A stretch of 10,122 nucleotides of DNA from Xanthobacteraceae bacterium. Lineage in GTDB: Bacteria > Pseudomonadota > Alphaproteobacteria > Rhizobiales > Xanthobacteraceae. The position numbers and the translations under genes are program-made. Shown one piece after another: positions 1 to 6,962 of the stretch. The first letter of the stretch is position 1. The number at the start of each line of letters is the position of its first letter. Where the stretch lies: positions 1-10,122 of the forward strand of contig JASHYD010001192.1 of the NCBI GenBank assembly GCA_030043175.1, in the 5' to 3' direction. The notes beneath the pieces were generated by a model. That model did not search any database, was not told the DNA's origin, and saw nothing but the letters and a program-made list of their open reading frames with translations.

Positions 1-125
1 AGCACGCGTGTCGACACCACGGTCGCGATCGAGTTCGCCGCATCATGTAAGCCATTGAGGAAATCGAACGCGAGCGCGACCACGATTAGCATGACGAGGA
101 TGGGCAAACCGAGGAGCGTTTCCAT
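1..125 (-). CDS. pit: PiT-family inorganic phosphate transporter, N-terminal part (runs off the window)
   Basis: The minus strand encodes the first 41 residues of a low-affinity phosphate permease of the PiT family, an inner-membrane protein that imports phosphate with a cation. After a short hydrophobic stretch (residues about 4-20) comes FDFLNGLHDAANSIATVVST, the classic N-terminal PiT signature. The ATG at 123-125 is preceded by a purine-rich GGGGTGGAAG that can serve as ribosome binding site. It lies only 13 bases after the stop of the upstream DUF47 gene, the usual DUF47-pit operon order. The reading frame is open to the window edge, so whether the rest is intact cannot be seen. Confidence 0.92.
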   Translation of the reverse strand, partial: METLLGLPILVMLIVVALAFDFLNGLHDAANSIATVVSTRV

Positions 126-138
126 TCTTCCACCCCAA

Positions 139-757
139 CTACACATTCTCGATGACGATCGCACTGATTTCATTGGCGACGTCCTCGAACCGGTCGACCA
201 CCTTCTCAAGATGATCATAGACCTCAGTGCCAATTAGAAAAGCGAACGCATCCGATCGGTTTGCGTATAGTTCCTTGCGTCCCTGGTCGTGAAGTTGGTC
301 GGACCACTCCAGTCAATGCATTCAGGCGCGCGTTCTGCGTTCCGATTGATTCAAGCAGTGGCACCGCCTCCATCGAGAGCTTGGCAGCGCGTACGATGAT
401 TTCGACCATTTGCTGCATCGGTTTTTCAAAGCGAGTGAGCTCAAATAGGGCAATCACCTTCTCGGTCTTGTTCATTTGATCGATCGCGTCGTCCATGGAT
501 GTGATCAGATCCTTGATGTCACCGCGATCGAGCGGGGTGATGAAGGTCCGGCGCAGGGCGATCAATACCTCGCGGGTTATCTCATCCGCTTCGTATTCGC
601 GCAGGCTGACGTCTTTGCAATAGCGCAATACGTCATCGCCGCCTTCCAGCATAGCTCGCAACGCCTGCGCAGCGGTCAAGGTCACCTGAGCATGACGCGC
701 GAACAGTTCGAAAAACCGCTCCTCTTTCGGCATAAGAGCGCGAAACCATCCGAGCAT
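139..757 (-). pseudogene. DUF47/PhoU-like phosphate transport accessory protein, frameshifted
   Basis: DUF47 proteins (PhoU-like helical bundles, about 210-215 residues) sit in the cytoplasm and are normally cotranscribed with a PiT transporter, whose activity they are thought to modulate. Residues 1-149 read well (MLGWFRALMPKEERFFELFA, then DAIDQMNKTEK, then ARLNALT), with a GAGG ribosome site before the ATG at 755-757. At about 310 the family reading continues in another frame as EWSDQLHDQGRKELY, then TEVYDHLEKVVDRFEDVAN, ending IVIENV and the stop at 139-141. About six residues of the LNALT-to-EG linker are missing, which fits a 17-base deletion (inferred from family memory). Unrepaired, the frame runs through a nonsense tail to 224. 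With the deletion allowed for, total length is about 211 residues. The pit start follows 13 bases later. Confidence 0.85.
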
Positions 758-1290
758 GGGGACCTCGTGTTAGACCTATATCAATCTGACCAAAACCGGT
801 CCGCTGTCAAAGAACTGCGGTACGATCTCGGGCAATAGGCACTACAATGACGCGCATCGTAAGCTTTTGATAGGCATTTTCAATGCAGGGCGAAGTTGCG
901 GACAGCCCCCGCCTTGATGTCGATCTTTGGCATACGGCAAATCTCACGAACGCATTGGAGACCATACGCGACTGAACGAACAGCTGCCGCGCATCTTCGC
1001 AAAGCGCCTCGTCCGCAAGTGGCCCAAGGCTGAGAACCGCCGCACCGCAAGGTTTCGGCTGGTCATTGGGATTCTGCCAACGCGATATGCTCGCTGTGAG
1101 CCTTTCAGCCTTTGACAAACAGCTCAAACCCATAAGCGACATCGCAGCCTGTTTAATCGACCCAATGCAGAAGTCGCGGCCCGCTGGATCACCGTCGTGT
1201 GGCGCAGACGGCCTATTGCCAACATGCCGAGGTCGTTACATAAGGCGACAGTCAGCAAAGAACCGACGCACCCGTGCCATCCTCGAAACT
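758..1290. other. Stretch without a recognisable gene
   Basis: Upstream of both the DUF47 gene (minus) and the GST gene (plus), this 533-base stretch should hold their promoters, but I see no convincing -35/-10 pair. A minus-strand ORF at 807-1142 has a partly protein-like middle (LADEALCEDARQLFVQSRMV). A neighbouring minus frame ending at 880-882 also reads plausibly (VREICRMPKIDIKAGAVRNF). The two could be one old gene split by a frameshift near 930-950, but I cannot name a family. The plus-strand frame that joins the GST gene from 1066 shows no homology-like sequence before 1291. Confidence 0.4.
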
Positions 1291-1893
1291 ATGAATATGC
1301 AGCTCTATGTCACATACGGCTCGCCGTACGCCCGCCTCGCGCGCATTATCGTCATCGAGAAGGCGCTCGAGGATCGCGTCGAGATCATCGAGGCGAAAAC
1401 ACGCACGCCCGGCAGTCCCTACTATCAGATCAATCCCTCCGGCCGCGTGCCTTATCTGGTCTATGATGCCAGTGTCGGCATGGAAGACAGCCAGCTCATC
1501 TGCGCGTTTCTCGACGGCCTCGACGGCAAACCCCGCTTCCACAATGCGTCGCACGCGTCTAATTGGGCCTATCTTCGGCTGGAGCTCGCGGCACGAAGCA
1601 TGTGCGAGGGTATCGCCGTGTGGAGTCGGGAAATGGCCCGGCCCGTGAACGAGCGTTCGCCGACTACTCTCACCCATGAGTCAGCGCGTGCCCAGCGCAT
1701 GGCAGATTTTTTCGAGGACCGCATAACCGATCCGCTAATACAGGGCGGTATGGCGCGCCTGATCCTCGCCGTCGCCGTCGAGATGGCGCGCAAGCGCGGG
1801 CTTGGCGATCTCACGGCTGGCCGCCGGCAGCTGGCCAGCTGGATGCGTTCCATCTCCGATCTTCCTTCGATGAAAAGGACGGTCCCGCCCTAG
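1291..1893 (+). CDS. Glutathione S-transferase family protein
   Basis: A soluble cytoplasmic GST of 200 residues, the normal full length. The N-terminal thioredoxin-like domain (residues 1-75) begins MNMQLYVTYGSPYARLARII, with the SPYARLAR segment where the glutathione-activating Ser or Cys lies in bacterial GSTs. It then shows the cis-proline region NPSGRVPYLV and the glutathione-binding MEDSQLICAFLD. The all-alpha C-terminal domain ends in the typical AGRRQLASWMRSISDLPSMK. The frame is open further upstream to 1066, but that extension is unlike the family, so I start at 1291 (1297 is an in-frame alternative). No strong ribosome site precedes either ATG. Substrate unknown; detoxification or a maintenance role is inference. 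Unlike its neighbours it appears intact. Confidence 0.9.
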   Translation: MNMQLYVTYGSPYARLARIIVIEKALEDRVEIIEAKTRTPGSPYYQINPSGRVPYLVYDASVGMEDSQLICAFLDGLDGKPRFHNASHASNWAYLRLELAARSMCEGIAVWSREMARPVNERSPTTLTHESARAQRMADFFEDRITDPLIQGGMARLILAVAVEMARKRGLGDLTAGRRQLASWMRSISDLPSMKRTVPP

Positions 1894-2050
1894 CCTGAAG
1901 AAGATGACATTGAACAAAATTGGATTGGGCAAACTACGACCGCGATGTCTGAATCTGCACCTGAGTGCATCTCTCGATGGAAGCTTCCACGTCTGTCGCC
2001 CACCGTCGGTTGACAAATCCCTCGATGAGCCTCATCCAAGTCGCGTAAGC

Positions 2051-2055
2051 AGGGA
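2051..2055 (+). promoter_or_regulatory. Ribosome binding site fixing the Nudix start
   Basis: AGGGA lies seven bases before the GTG at 2063. The longer frame from an ATG at 1904 has no such site and its first 53 residues are low in homology-like sequence, so the GTG start is preferred. Confidence 0.55.
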
Positions 2056-2062
2056 CATTCCG

Positions 2063-2542
2063 GTGCCGAAGCGGAGCAGCGCAACAACTACAAAGCGATC
2101 AAAAGCGAAACCAGCAACTCGCGTTCAATATGGAGCGCTGCCCTACCGCTTAGACGATGACGCTTCTATCAAGATGTTGCTGGTGACCTCTCGTGAAACG
2201 AAGCGATGGATCATCCCGAAAGGCTGGCCCATAAAGGGTTTGAAGCCATCCGAGGCGGCAGCGAGGGAAGCTTACGAGGAGGCTGGTGTTCGTGGTCGCA
2301 TCGCTGGGCGCGCGTTTGGCCACTACGTTTACGAGAAGCGGTTGGATGATAGGGGTACTACGGTTCCATGTCAGGTCGAGGTCTATCCATTGTTGGTCAA
2401 ACGACAGTCAAAGGACTGGCCGGAGTCGAAGCAACGAACGGCGCGATGGTTCTCAGCCGCTGAAGCGGCTGCTCTCGTCGATAACGACCAGCTGCACAAC
2501 TTGATCCAAGAGTTCGGGACGCGCAATGCCTCAAGGAATTAA
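2063..2542 (+). CDS. Nudix hydrolase (MutT-like)
   Basis: A 159-residue Nudix protein, which would hydrolyse a nucleoside diphosphate linked to another moiety or a related pyrophosphate. After a basic N-terminus (KRSKAKPATRVQYGALPYRL) comes WIIPKGWPIKGLKPSEAAAR followed by EAYEEAGV. This is the Nudix box helix with the metal-binding REAYEEAG core (REUXEEXGU). In the consensus GX5EX7REUXEEXGU the first Glu is replaced by Leu (GWPIKGL). I believe the RWIIPKGWP...GLKP form occurs in a rhizobial subgroup resembling the diphosphoinositol-polyphosphate hydrolases, so it need not be inactivating. The start is GTG at 2063 with AGGGA upstream; an ATG at 1904 would add 53 unrelated-looking residues. 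Substrate cannot be told from the sequence. It lies in the same direction as the GST gene, about 170 bases after it. Confidence 0.88.
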   Translation: MPKRSSATTTKRSKAKPATRVQYGALPYRLDDDASIKMLLVTSRETKRWIIPKGWPIKGLKPSEAAAREAYEEAGVRGRIAGRAFGHYVYEKRLDDRGTTVPCQVEVYPLLVKRQSKDWPESKQRTARWFSAAEAAALVDNDQLHNLIQEFGTRNASRN

Positions 2543-2581
2543 AGACATGGAGGAAGAAATAGACGAGGAAAACCGCAGAAC

Positions 2582-2797
2582 AAGCAAGCATCGACCACCG
2601 GATATGCCCGCAATGCGGTATTGCACGGGAGCGTGCTCGACCCGGGAGCTCAGTTGTTGAGTAAGCCGTTTCACGCTCGATCAGCTCGCCGCCAAGATAC
2701 GGGCCGCGCTGGACGCGTGAGCACCTGCCGGATGAGTTGTGATCACTTCGGCGGCGGTTCCAGCACAGCAGCAGCGGGCTTAAGTATAAGCAAGCAT
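2582..2797. repeat. 10-base direct repeat flanking the kinase remnant
   Basis: AAGCAAGCAT occurs at 2582-2591 and again at 2788-2797. The left copy ends two bases before the point where kinase-like reading begins (2594), and the right copy lies about 70 bases after its stop. It could be an insertion or deletion scar, or chance. Confidence 0.35.
2594..2720 (+). pseudogene. C-terminal receiver-domain remnant of a hybrid sensor histidine kinase
   Basis: The plus strand reads TTGYARNAVLHGSVLDPGAQ then LLSKPF. This is the beta5/alpha5 end of a receiver (REC) domain, with the conserved Lys-Pro pair of that fold. It continues in the next frame, after one extra C at about 2672, as TLDQLAAKIRAALDA followed by a TGA stop at 2718-2720. 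This ending is typical of hybrid sensor kinases with a C-terminal REC domain in Bradyrhizobium-like genomes (from memory). Nothing upstream of 2594 resembles the rest of the receiver or the kinase core. The fragment is therefore a non-functional stump of about 42 codons, carrying a frameshift as well. Confidence 0.78.
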
Positions 2798-2835
2798 TGC
2801 GTCCGAGTTTCGCGGGCGCCGCTTCGATGTCTATC

Positions 2836-3000
2836 TTAGAATGCCGCGTCCCACTTACGTTCGTTGCGCCATTTCGTCACCAGCACGTCGATGCCGCCAT
2901 CACGTTGGCGGGCTGGCTCGCACGTCGTAGACAACGTAGCCGCTTGCCAATTCGGCGGCAATCACGGCCTTTCGGTCTAGTGGGGCTGCTCGATTTTCAT
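2836..3000 (-). pseudogene. Broken small ORF of unknown function
   Basis: Just downstream of the mgtC remnant on the same strand, three short frames seem to be pieces of one protein. MKIEQPH starts at the ATG 2998-3000 and hits TAG. An adjacent frame gives LDRKAVIAAELASGYVVYDV and RASPP, then TGA at 2900-2902. After a one-base shift the reading continues DGGIDVLVTKWRNERKWDAA, F and stop at 2836-2838. Joined, it would be a small soluble protein of about 53 residues. I do not recognise the family. The protein-like composition across the breaks is the only support. Confidence 0.35.
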
Positions 3001-3007
3001 CTGCGGA

Positions 3008-3704
3008 CTATTGCTGGCGCCTCCATTCCAGCCTTACGCTCTCTTGGGACGCAATCGCTTCGACAATTGGTGGATTTTCAGCCGCGTTAGGAAGCCAGTA
3101 CTCGACAAGGTCGAACATCATCTCGCGATGTTTCCCTGCAGCAGACAATGTGATTTGCGTTTCTGGCTATGCCGAGTCCGGCCACCTCCAGCATGCTACG
3201 GATTTGACGCTCACTCGGGCTTGCTGCTCCAATTCGATGCACAGGCTCCCGGCGCAATCGCGACTCAATCCAATTCAAGCACCAAAGTGCCAGAAGCCCA
3301 ATGGCCGGGGTAGTGATGCCTCGCTCGATTTGGCCGCCGCCGAGGCACAGTCCAATGACTGTGACGTAGCATAATGTAGCCGCCGTGGTCACGGCGACGA
3401 CAATGTTGTCACGACGAATGATCACGCCGGCACCAATGAAACCGACGCCCGTCTGAATGCCGAGCGGCAATCGCATAAGATCGTTCGTCACGAAGGGGTC
3501 TGGTGAGCGACCGGCTGTCGGCAGCAGAAGGTTGACCTGGATCATCGCAAAGGAGGCGGTGAGACAAACGAGCAATGTCGTGCGTAGGCCTGCCTCCTTG
3601 CCGTGTTCGGTGCGATTGTAGCCGATTAGCAGTCCCGCGATCACGCTTAGAAAGAGCCACACCGTGATTTCATGCCACCCGATATTGGCCGGCATTCGCA
3701 TCAT
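3008..3704 (-). pseudogene. mgtC: MgtC/SapB-family membrane protein, frameshifted near its end
   Basis: MgtC-family inner-membrane proteins are tied to growth at low magnesium and intracellular survival; many environmental homologues have no known role. The start is ATG 3702-3704, with GAGG six bases upstream. Residues 10-150 give the membrane domain: WLFLSVIAGLLIGYNRTEHG, GLRTTLLVCLTASFAMIQV, GVGFIGAGVIIRR and TTAATLCYVTVIGL. The cytoplasmic tail begins SERQIRSMLEVAGLGIARNA, and at about 3135-3145 (a GCAGCA repeat) the frame breaks. The family tail then continues one frame away as GKHREMMFDLVEYWLPNAAE, and IVEAIASQESVRLEWRR with stop at 3008-3010. Unrepaired, translation runs into an unrelated tail ending at 3087. 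Repaired length is about 231 residues, normal for the family. The membrane part could still be made. Confidence 0.83.
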
Positions 3705-3781
3705 TCTGACCTCAGATCGTCTTGAGTATGCTTTTGCGTTCAACGCGGCGGCGCAACATCCCACGAAGGTGTCGGCTATTG

Positions 3782-3800
3782 CGACGGATCACTACCGTCG
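3782..3800. other. Short hairpin between the acid phosphatase and mgtC genes
   Basis: CGACGG, seven bases, then CCGTCG form a perfect six-pair stem in the 144-base gap. It could end the acid phosphatase transcript, but no T run follows on the minus strand, so a Rho-independent terminator is not established. Confidence 0.3.
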
Positions 3801-3848
3801 GTCGCGCCCCGCGCTTCGATGAAGCAGTGCCGCTCCGAAGAAATCGTT

Positions 3849-4568
3849 TCAAAGCCCCAGCGCCTTCCTGACTTCCGTCTTGGCCTCTTCGAAATCATTC
3901 AAAAAGGCCGGATTCTGGAACAGGGCCGTCGCAACTGCGGTCGCCAGGAGTCGTCCTGCCTCGACATCTGTTGGATAATGCACGCCAAGCACAAGTCGAT
4001 TGTAGCCGGCTTCGCGCCCTCGCGCGAACAGCGCAGCGGTCTTCTCCGGTATCATGTTTGCGAGCACGATGGCGGTCAGGTAGCCCGCGGTCGAAGCGCC
4101 GCTCGGATAGGAACTGCTTTTCGGCATATCACCAACGGCGTGGATATCCCTGCTGGTTTCGAACGGCCTCGGGCGCTTCCAGTTGTCCTTGCCGGCGTTT
4201 TCGACGGTGGCGCCATCTCCTCGAATCTTGTCCATTAGCAGTGCTAGCTTGGGCACCGCGGCGGGGGTGAACTTCGGACCGAGCACGTCTGCAAAGCCGA
4301 ACGTGCCGGAGGTCGCGTCGGCGAGGGCACGCTGCTCCTGCACCGGCGTGCGGGCCTTCTGAATTGCAAGCAATTTTTCGATGTCTCGTTTCTGTTCCTC
4401 CGATAGCAGTGTCGGGGGCGGCGGCACTAGCTTCATGACGTCGACCTGTGCGGGGGCGACATAGACCGAGTGCGCCGGCGCCATTGGGGAGAGGATTTGC
4501 GGCGATGCCGTCTCGACGGAAACGGAGAGTGCGAGGAAAATAAGAGACGTCGAAAGCGGTTTGCGCAT
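3849..4568 (-). CDS. Secreted class A (PhoN-type, PAP2 fold) acid phosphatase
   Basis: A 239-residue exported phosphatase that would release phosphate from phosphomonoesters in the periplasm. A signal peptide (MRKPLSTSLIFLALSVSVET) is followed by the class A all-helical domain. The three-part PAP2 signature is visible: K127-x6-R134-P135 (GKDNWKRPRP), then SYPSGA at 153-158, then R191-x5-H197-xxx-D201 (NRLVLGVHYPTD) with the expected nucleophilic His. The middle motif is normally PSGH; here the His, the presumed proton donor, is Ala, so activity or specificity may differ. The C-terminus (NDFEEAKTEVRKALGL) is typical and complete. The ATG at 4566-4568 has AAAGGA seven bases upstream. It stands alone, with about 215 bases of upstream non-coding DNA. 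Confidence 0.9.
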   Translation of the reverse strand: MRKPLSTSLIFLALSVSVETASPQILSPMAPAHSVYVAPAQVDVMKLVPPPPTLLSEEQKRDIEKLLAIQKARTPVQEQRALADATSGTFGFADVLGPKFTPAAVPKLALLMDKIRGDGATVENAGKDNWKRPRPFETSRDIHAVGDMPKSSSYPSGASTAGYLTAIVLANMIPEKTAALFARGREAGYNRLVLGVHYPTDVEAGRLLATAVATALFQNPAFLNDFEEAKTEVRKALGL

Positions 4569-4668
4569 ATCGGTATCCTTTCGTTCCTAATATTAGACTC
4601 CATTGAGCTTGCCAAAGCTAGCATCACCAGCGCCTTGGTCGCGAGCTTGCGCACGTCGTCTATTGCTG

Positions 4669-4683
4669 AACCGTTTAGCGGTT
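4669..4683. repeat. Small inverted repeat upstream of the acid phosphatase gene
   Basis: AACCG-TTTAG-CGGTT is a perfect five-base inverted repeat centred about 108 bases before the acid phosphatase start. It could be an operator, but it is short and there is no independent support. The rest of 4569-4783 shows no clear gene or promoter. Confidence 0.25.
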
Positions 4684-4783
4684 TAGTATCTTCGGCGCCC
4701 TTGATAGTGAAACGAAAGAATCAATGCTCGCAATATTGCGGCACCCGAAGCGCGGGCTAGGCCGCTAGGGGGGAGCGCGTGGG

Positions 4784-5243
4784 CTAAGGAAAATCCTCTC
4801 GCGGCATGGCTGCGTTGGCGATCGGTCCGTGCAATGGCTGCGGGGGTACCGACCCGGTGGTGGACGCGCCTGCTGCAAGGGAGGGCTGAATCTTCTGATC
4901 GTGATCGTTGACTGAAGGCACGACCGCCTCGGGCCACAACTCAAGAAGACGCTGGATCTCGTCCACTGCCACGGCGCCCCCCCCCCGACTCTGTGTCAGG
5001 TGATGCCTTGGCTGCATCCCATAGCTTCGTGCTGTCGCCTGGGTAGCCGAAATCTTGTGGACTCGGCCCTTGCAATCGCAATCGGCTAGGCCAACCCGGC
5101 GCGTCAGGCGTCACGGCCAAGCCGTGGGGATCCGGTGAAACCACCAACGGAAACGGTTCTGGAGTTCGGTCCAAGAGCGCGTGGGACTGCCAAGACGGCC
5201 GTAAACATTCGGGCCCGGGCAGACTGGTGGAGCATTCGCACAC
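4784..5243 (-). pseudogene. Unknown ORF interrupted at a G10 homopolymer
   Basis: Downstream of the phosphoesterase gene on the same strand, one frame reads LLDRTPEPFPLVVSPDPHGL, then LRLQGPSPQDFGYPGDSTKL and WDAAKASPDTESGGG, where it enters a run of ten G. The next frame continues sensibly as AVAVDEIQRLLELWPEAVVP, then LAAGASTTGSVPPQPLHGPI, to a stop at 4784-4786. Removing one G would fuse them into a proline-rich protein of about 152 residues. A GTG at 5241-5243 is the nearest start, but it has no clear ribosome site, so the N-terminus is uncertain and the frame is also open into the phosphoesterase gene. I recognise no family. It may be a pseudogene, a slippage-variable gene, or a sequencing length error in the homopolymer. 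Confidence 0.42.
4977..4986. repeat. C10/G10 homopolymer
   Basis: Ten consecutive C on the plus strand (G on the coding minus strand), inside the unknown ORF. A loss of one base restores a single long frame. Confidence 0.9.
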
Positions 5244-5260
5244 GAGCTGACTGACTATTC

Positions 5261-6823
5261 TTATCGCCGGGACAAACGCAACGCCTCCGTGAGGTCGCCC
5301 ATCGGCTTGCTGCCGTTGGCCTTCAGCGCCGCATCTCTTTCGGTCATCCCAGGCAGTTTTGGCAGATCGTAGCGCCGGGTAATGAAACGCAGGATCGACG
5401 TCGTATCGTACTGAGTGTGATCGACATGATGCCGTTTCGCAAATGGCGAAATAATGATCGCTGGAACGCGCGAACCTGGTCCCCACCTATCGCCTTTGGG
5501 GGGCGCCACATGATCCCAGAAGCCGCCGTTCTCATCGTATGTCACAACGACCAGCATGTGCGGCCATTGAGGGCTTTTCTCGAGATGCGCGATTACGCCA
5601 GCGATATGCTCGTCGCCGGAGAGGATCTCCGCGTAGCCGGGATGCTCGTTCAGATTGCCTTGAGGCTTGTAGAAGGCGACCTCCGGCAGCGAACCTGCAT
5701 CGACGGCCTTGATGAACTCGACGCCATCAATACCACCATCCTTGAGATGGTCATCCCGTGCCGCCGTGCCCGGCGCCATAGTGGCGAAATAATTGTACGG
5801 CTGATGATGATACTGAAATGCCGGAATCGGGGACGCGTTCTTGCCATCAAGCGCCACCTGCCAAGCTCCGCCATACCACGCCCAACTGATGCCCTTCGCT
5901 GAGAGCAGATCCCCGATCGTCCGGTCATGCAGCGGTGGCAGCGTCGTCGGGTTGGCCGGGTCCGCAAATCTCGGATCTCCATCCTTTGCCGCTTTGTTAG
6001 CGCTTGGCTGATAGGCCGGTTGCATGGTGTTGACAGCATAGAGGTCGGGAGTGAGCGCGCCGTCATGGACAAATTTCGGCGGCCCGTCGCTCGCCGATTT
6101 CGGCGAGTTCTCGGCGAGCTTCAGGCTGAAACCATCTGGTTCCACCACCGCGATCTCACTCTTTGCGGGGCTCCTGTCAGCATTCGGGTATCTCGGCGTG
6201 CAGACGCAGGCCAGCCAGAGGTGATTGAGATATGACCCGCCGAACGCCGCCATAAAAAAATTGTCGGCGAGGGTGTAGCGTCGTGCGATCGCCCACAGCG
6301 GGAGCTTCGCAGCGTCGGTCTTATAGTAGCCCATAACCAGAGCGCCGGCGTCCGAGAGTGCTACGAACTTGTCGTTCTTGCCACCATTTATCTGCATCTG
6401 GTTCTGGTAGAAGAGATGCCAGAGGCTGCGGGTGACGACGTTGAGCGACGCGTTGAAGCCTTCAGAATCGTCGATAGCAAAGGGTGCATTGGCGAGATGC
6501 TGGGTCTGCGCCTCTGTGATCTCCGGCGTTATTCCCTTCGCCGTCAATCCGCCCCACACGGGTGGCAGCTCCTTCAAGACCGATCCGTCGCGATCCCGCT
6601 GCAGCGATTTGGCGCGGGAGATGTGCTGAAGCCCGTTCGCCCCTGGGAAAAAACCATAGAGATTGTCGAAGCTGCGATTTTCGGCATAGATCACGACGAT
6701 GTTGTGGATCTTCTCGAGCGTGGCGCCACCCCTTGCTGAAGCCCTTGCGTGATCGGCCGCCGACGCATCGCTTCCGTATGCACCAGCCAGGACCGCTACG
6801 GAAAAAACAATGCTTCCTCTCAT
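5261..6823 (-). CDS. Exported phosphoesterase, phospholipase C/AcpA acid phosphatase family
   Basis: A 520-residue secreted hydrolase of the phosphoesterase family (Pfam phosphoesterase, PF04185) that includes phospholipase C and Francisella AcpA. These act on phosphate mono- or diesters in the periplasm or outside the cell. It has a signal peptide (MRGSIVFSVAVLAGAYGSDA, cleaved near SAADHA). The metal-binding segment is IVVIYAENRSFDNLYGFFPG (Glu48, Asn49, Asn54). A mid-domain NHLWLAC motif follows, then FYKPQGNLNEHPGYAEILSG with DEHIAGVI, and YDENGGFWDHVAPP at about 429-442. The C-terminal ITRRYDLPKLPGMTERDAAL is also typical. The start at ATG 6821-6823 has GAGG nearby and places the signal peptide at the N-terminus; an ATG at 6886 would add 21 residues in front of it. 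It appears intact. It is divergent from the cytochrome c peroxidase gene. Confidence 0.94.
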   Translation of the reverse strand: MRGSIVFSVAVLAGAYGSDASAADHARASARGGATLEKIHNIVVIYAENRSFDNLYGFFPGANGLQHISRAKSLQRDRDGSVLKELPPVWGGLTAKGITPEITEAQTQHLANAPFAIDDSEGFNASLNVVTRSLWHLFYQNQMQINGGKNDKFVALSDAGALVMGYYKTDAAKLPLWAIARRYTLADNFFMAAFGGSYLNHLWLACVCTPRYPNADRSPAKSEIAVVEPDGFSLKLAENSPKSASDGPPKFVHDGALTPDLYAVNTMQPAYQPSANKAAKDGDPRFADPANPTTLPPLHDRTIGDLLSAKGISWAWYGGAWQVALDGKNASPIPAFQYHHQPYNYFATMAPGTAARDDHLKDGGIDGVEFIKAVDAGSLPEVAFYKPQGNLNEHPGYAEILSGDEHIAGVIAHLEKSPQWPHMLVVVTYDENGGFWDHVAPPKGDRWGPGSRVPAIIISPFAKRHHVDHTQYDTTSILRFITRRYDLPKLPGMTERDAALKANGSKPMGDLTEALRLSRR

Positions 6824-6962
6824 GGGGGCCTCAGCCGTTGGTGGTCTTTGTAGGGATTCTCTTGTTAGCATGTTGCCAGCGAGCAATCATGCGAACATGC
6901 GGTACGACACAGCCATGAACCCCAGGTTGACAATCACAGGTCGCGCTCGGTGAGACTGAAGG
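6824..6962. promoter_or_regulatory. Divergent promoter region with an inverted repeat
   Basis: This 139-base gap lies between the divergent phosphoesterase and peroxidase starts and must carry both promoters. An inverted repeat, GCATGTT at 6868-6874 and AACATGC at 6894-6900, is separated by 19 bases and could be a shared operator. A TTGACA at 6927-6932 on the plus strand resembles a -35 box, but there is no good -10 box 17 bases later. Confidence 0.45.
6949..6954 (+). promoter_or_regulatory. Ribosome binding site of the cytochrome c peroxidase gene
   Basis: GGTGAG, complementary to the 16S 3' end, lies eight bases before the ATG at 6963. The GAAGG that abuts the ATG is too close to act, and an in-frame TGA at 6957-6959 excludes any earlier start. 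Confidence 0.55.

Noticed and set aside
804..820. CTGTCA followed 11 bases later by CTG, resembling a PhoB box
   Set aside because: Only the first half matches well, the second half is poor, and it points away from the DUF47 gene. Too weak to call.
476..838. Plus-strand ORF of 120 codons
   Set aside because: It is the opposite-strand shadow of the well-supported DUF47 gene and has no family-like sequence.
1066..1290. N-terminal extension of the GST reading frame
   Set aside because: The extra 75 residues are unlike any GST, and the thioredoxin-like domain starts exactly at 1291/1297.
5417..5902. 161-codon plus-strand ORF inside the phosphoesterase gene
   Set aside because: It lies antisense to a strong, motif-rich gene and has no recognisable domain; a typical high-GC shadow.
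6927..6955. TTGACA as a sigma70 promoter for the peroxidase gene
   Set aside because: The hexamer 17 bases later (GTGAGA) is a poor -10 match and overlaps the ribosome site.
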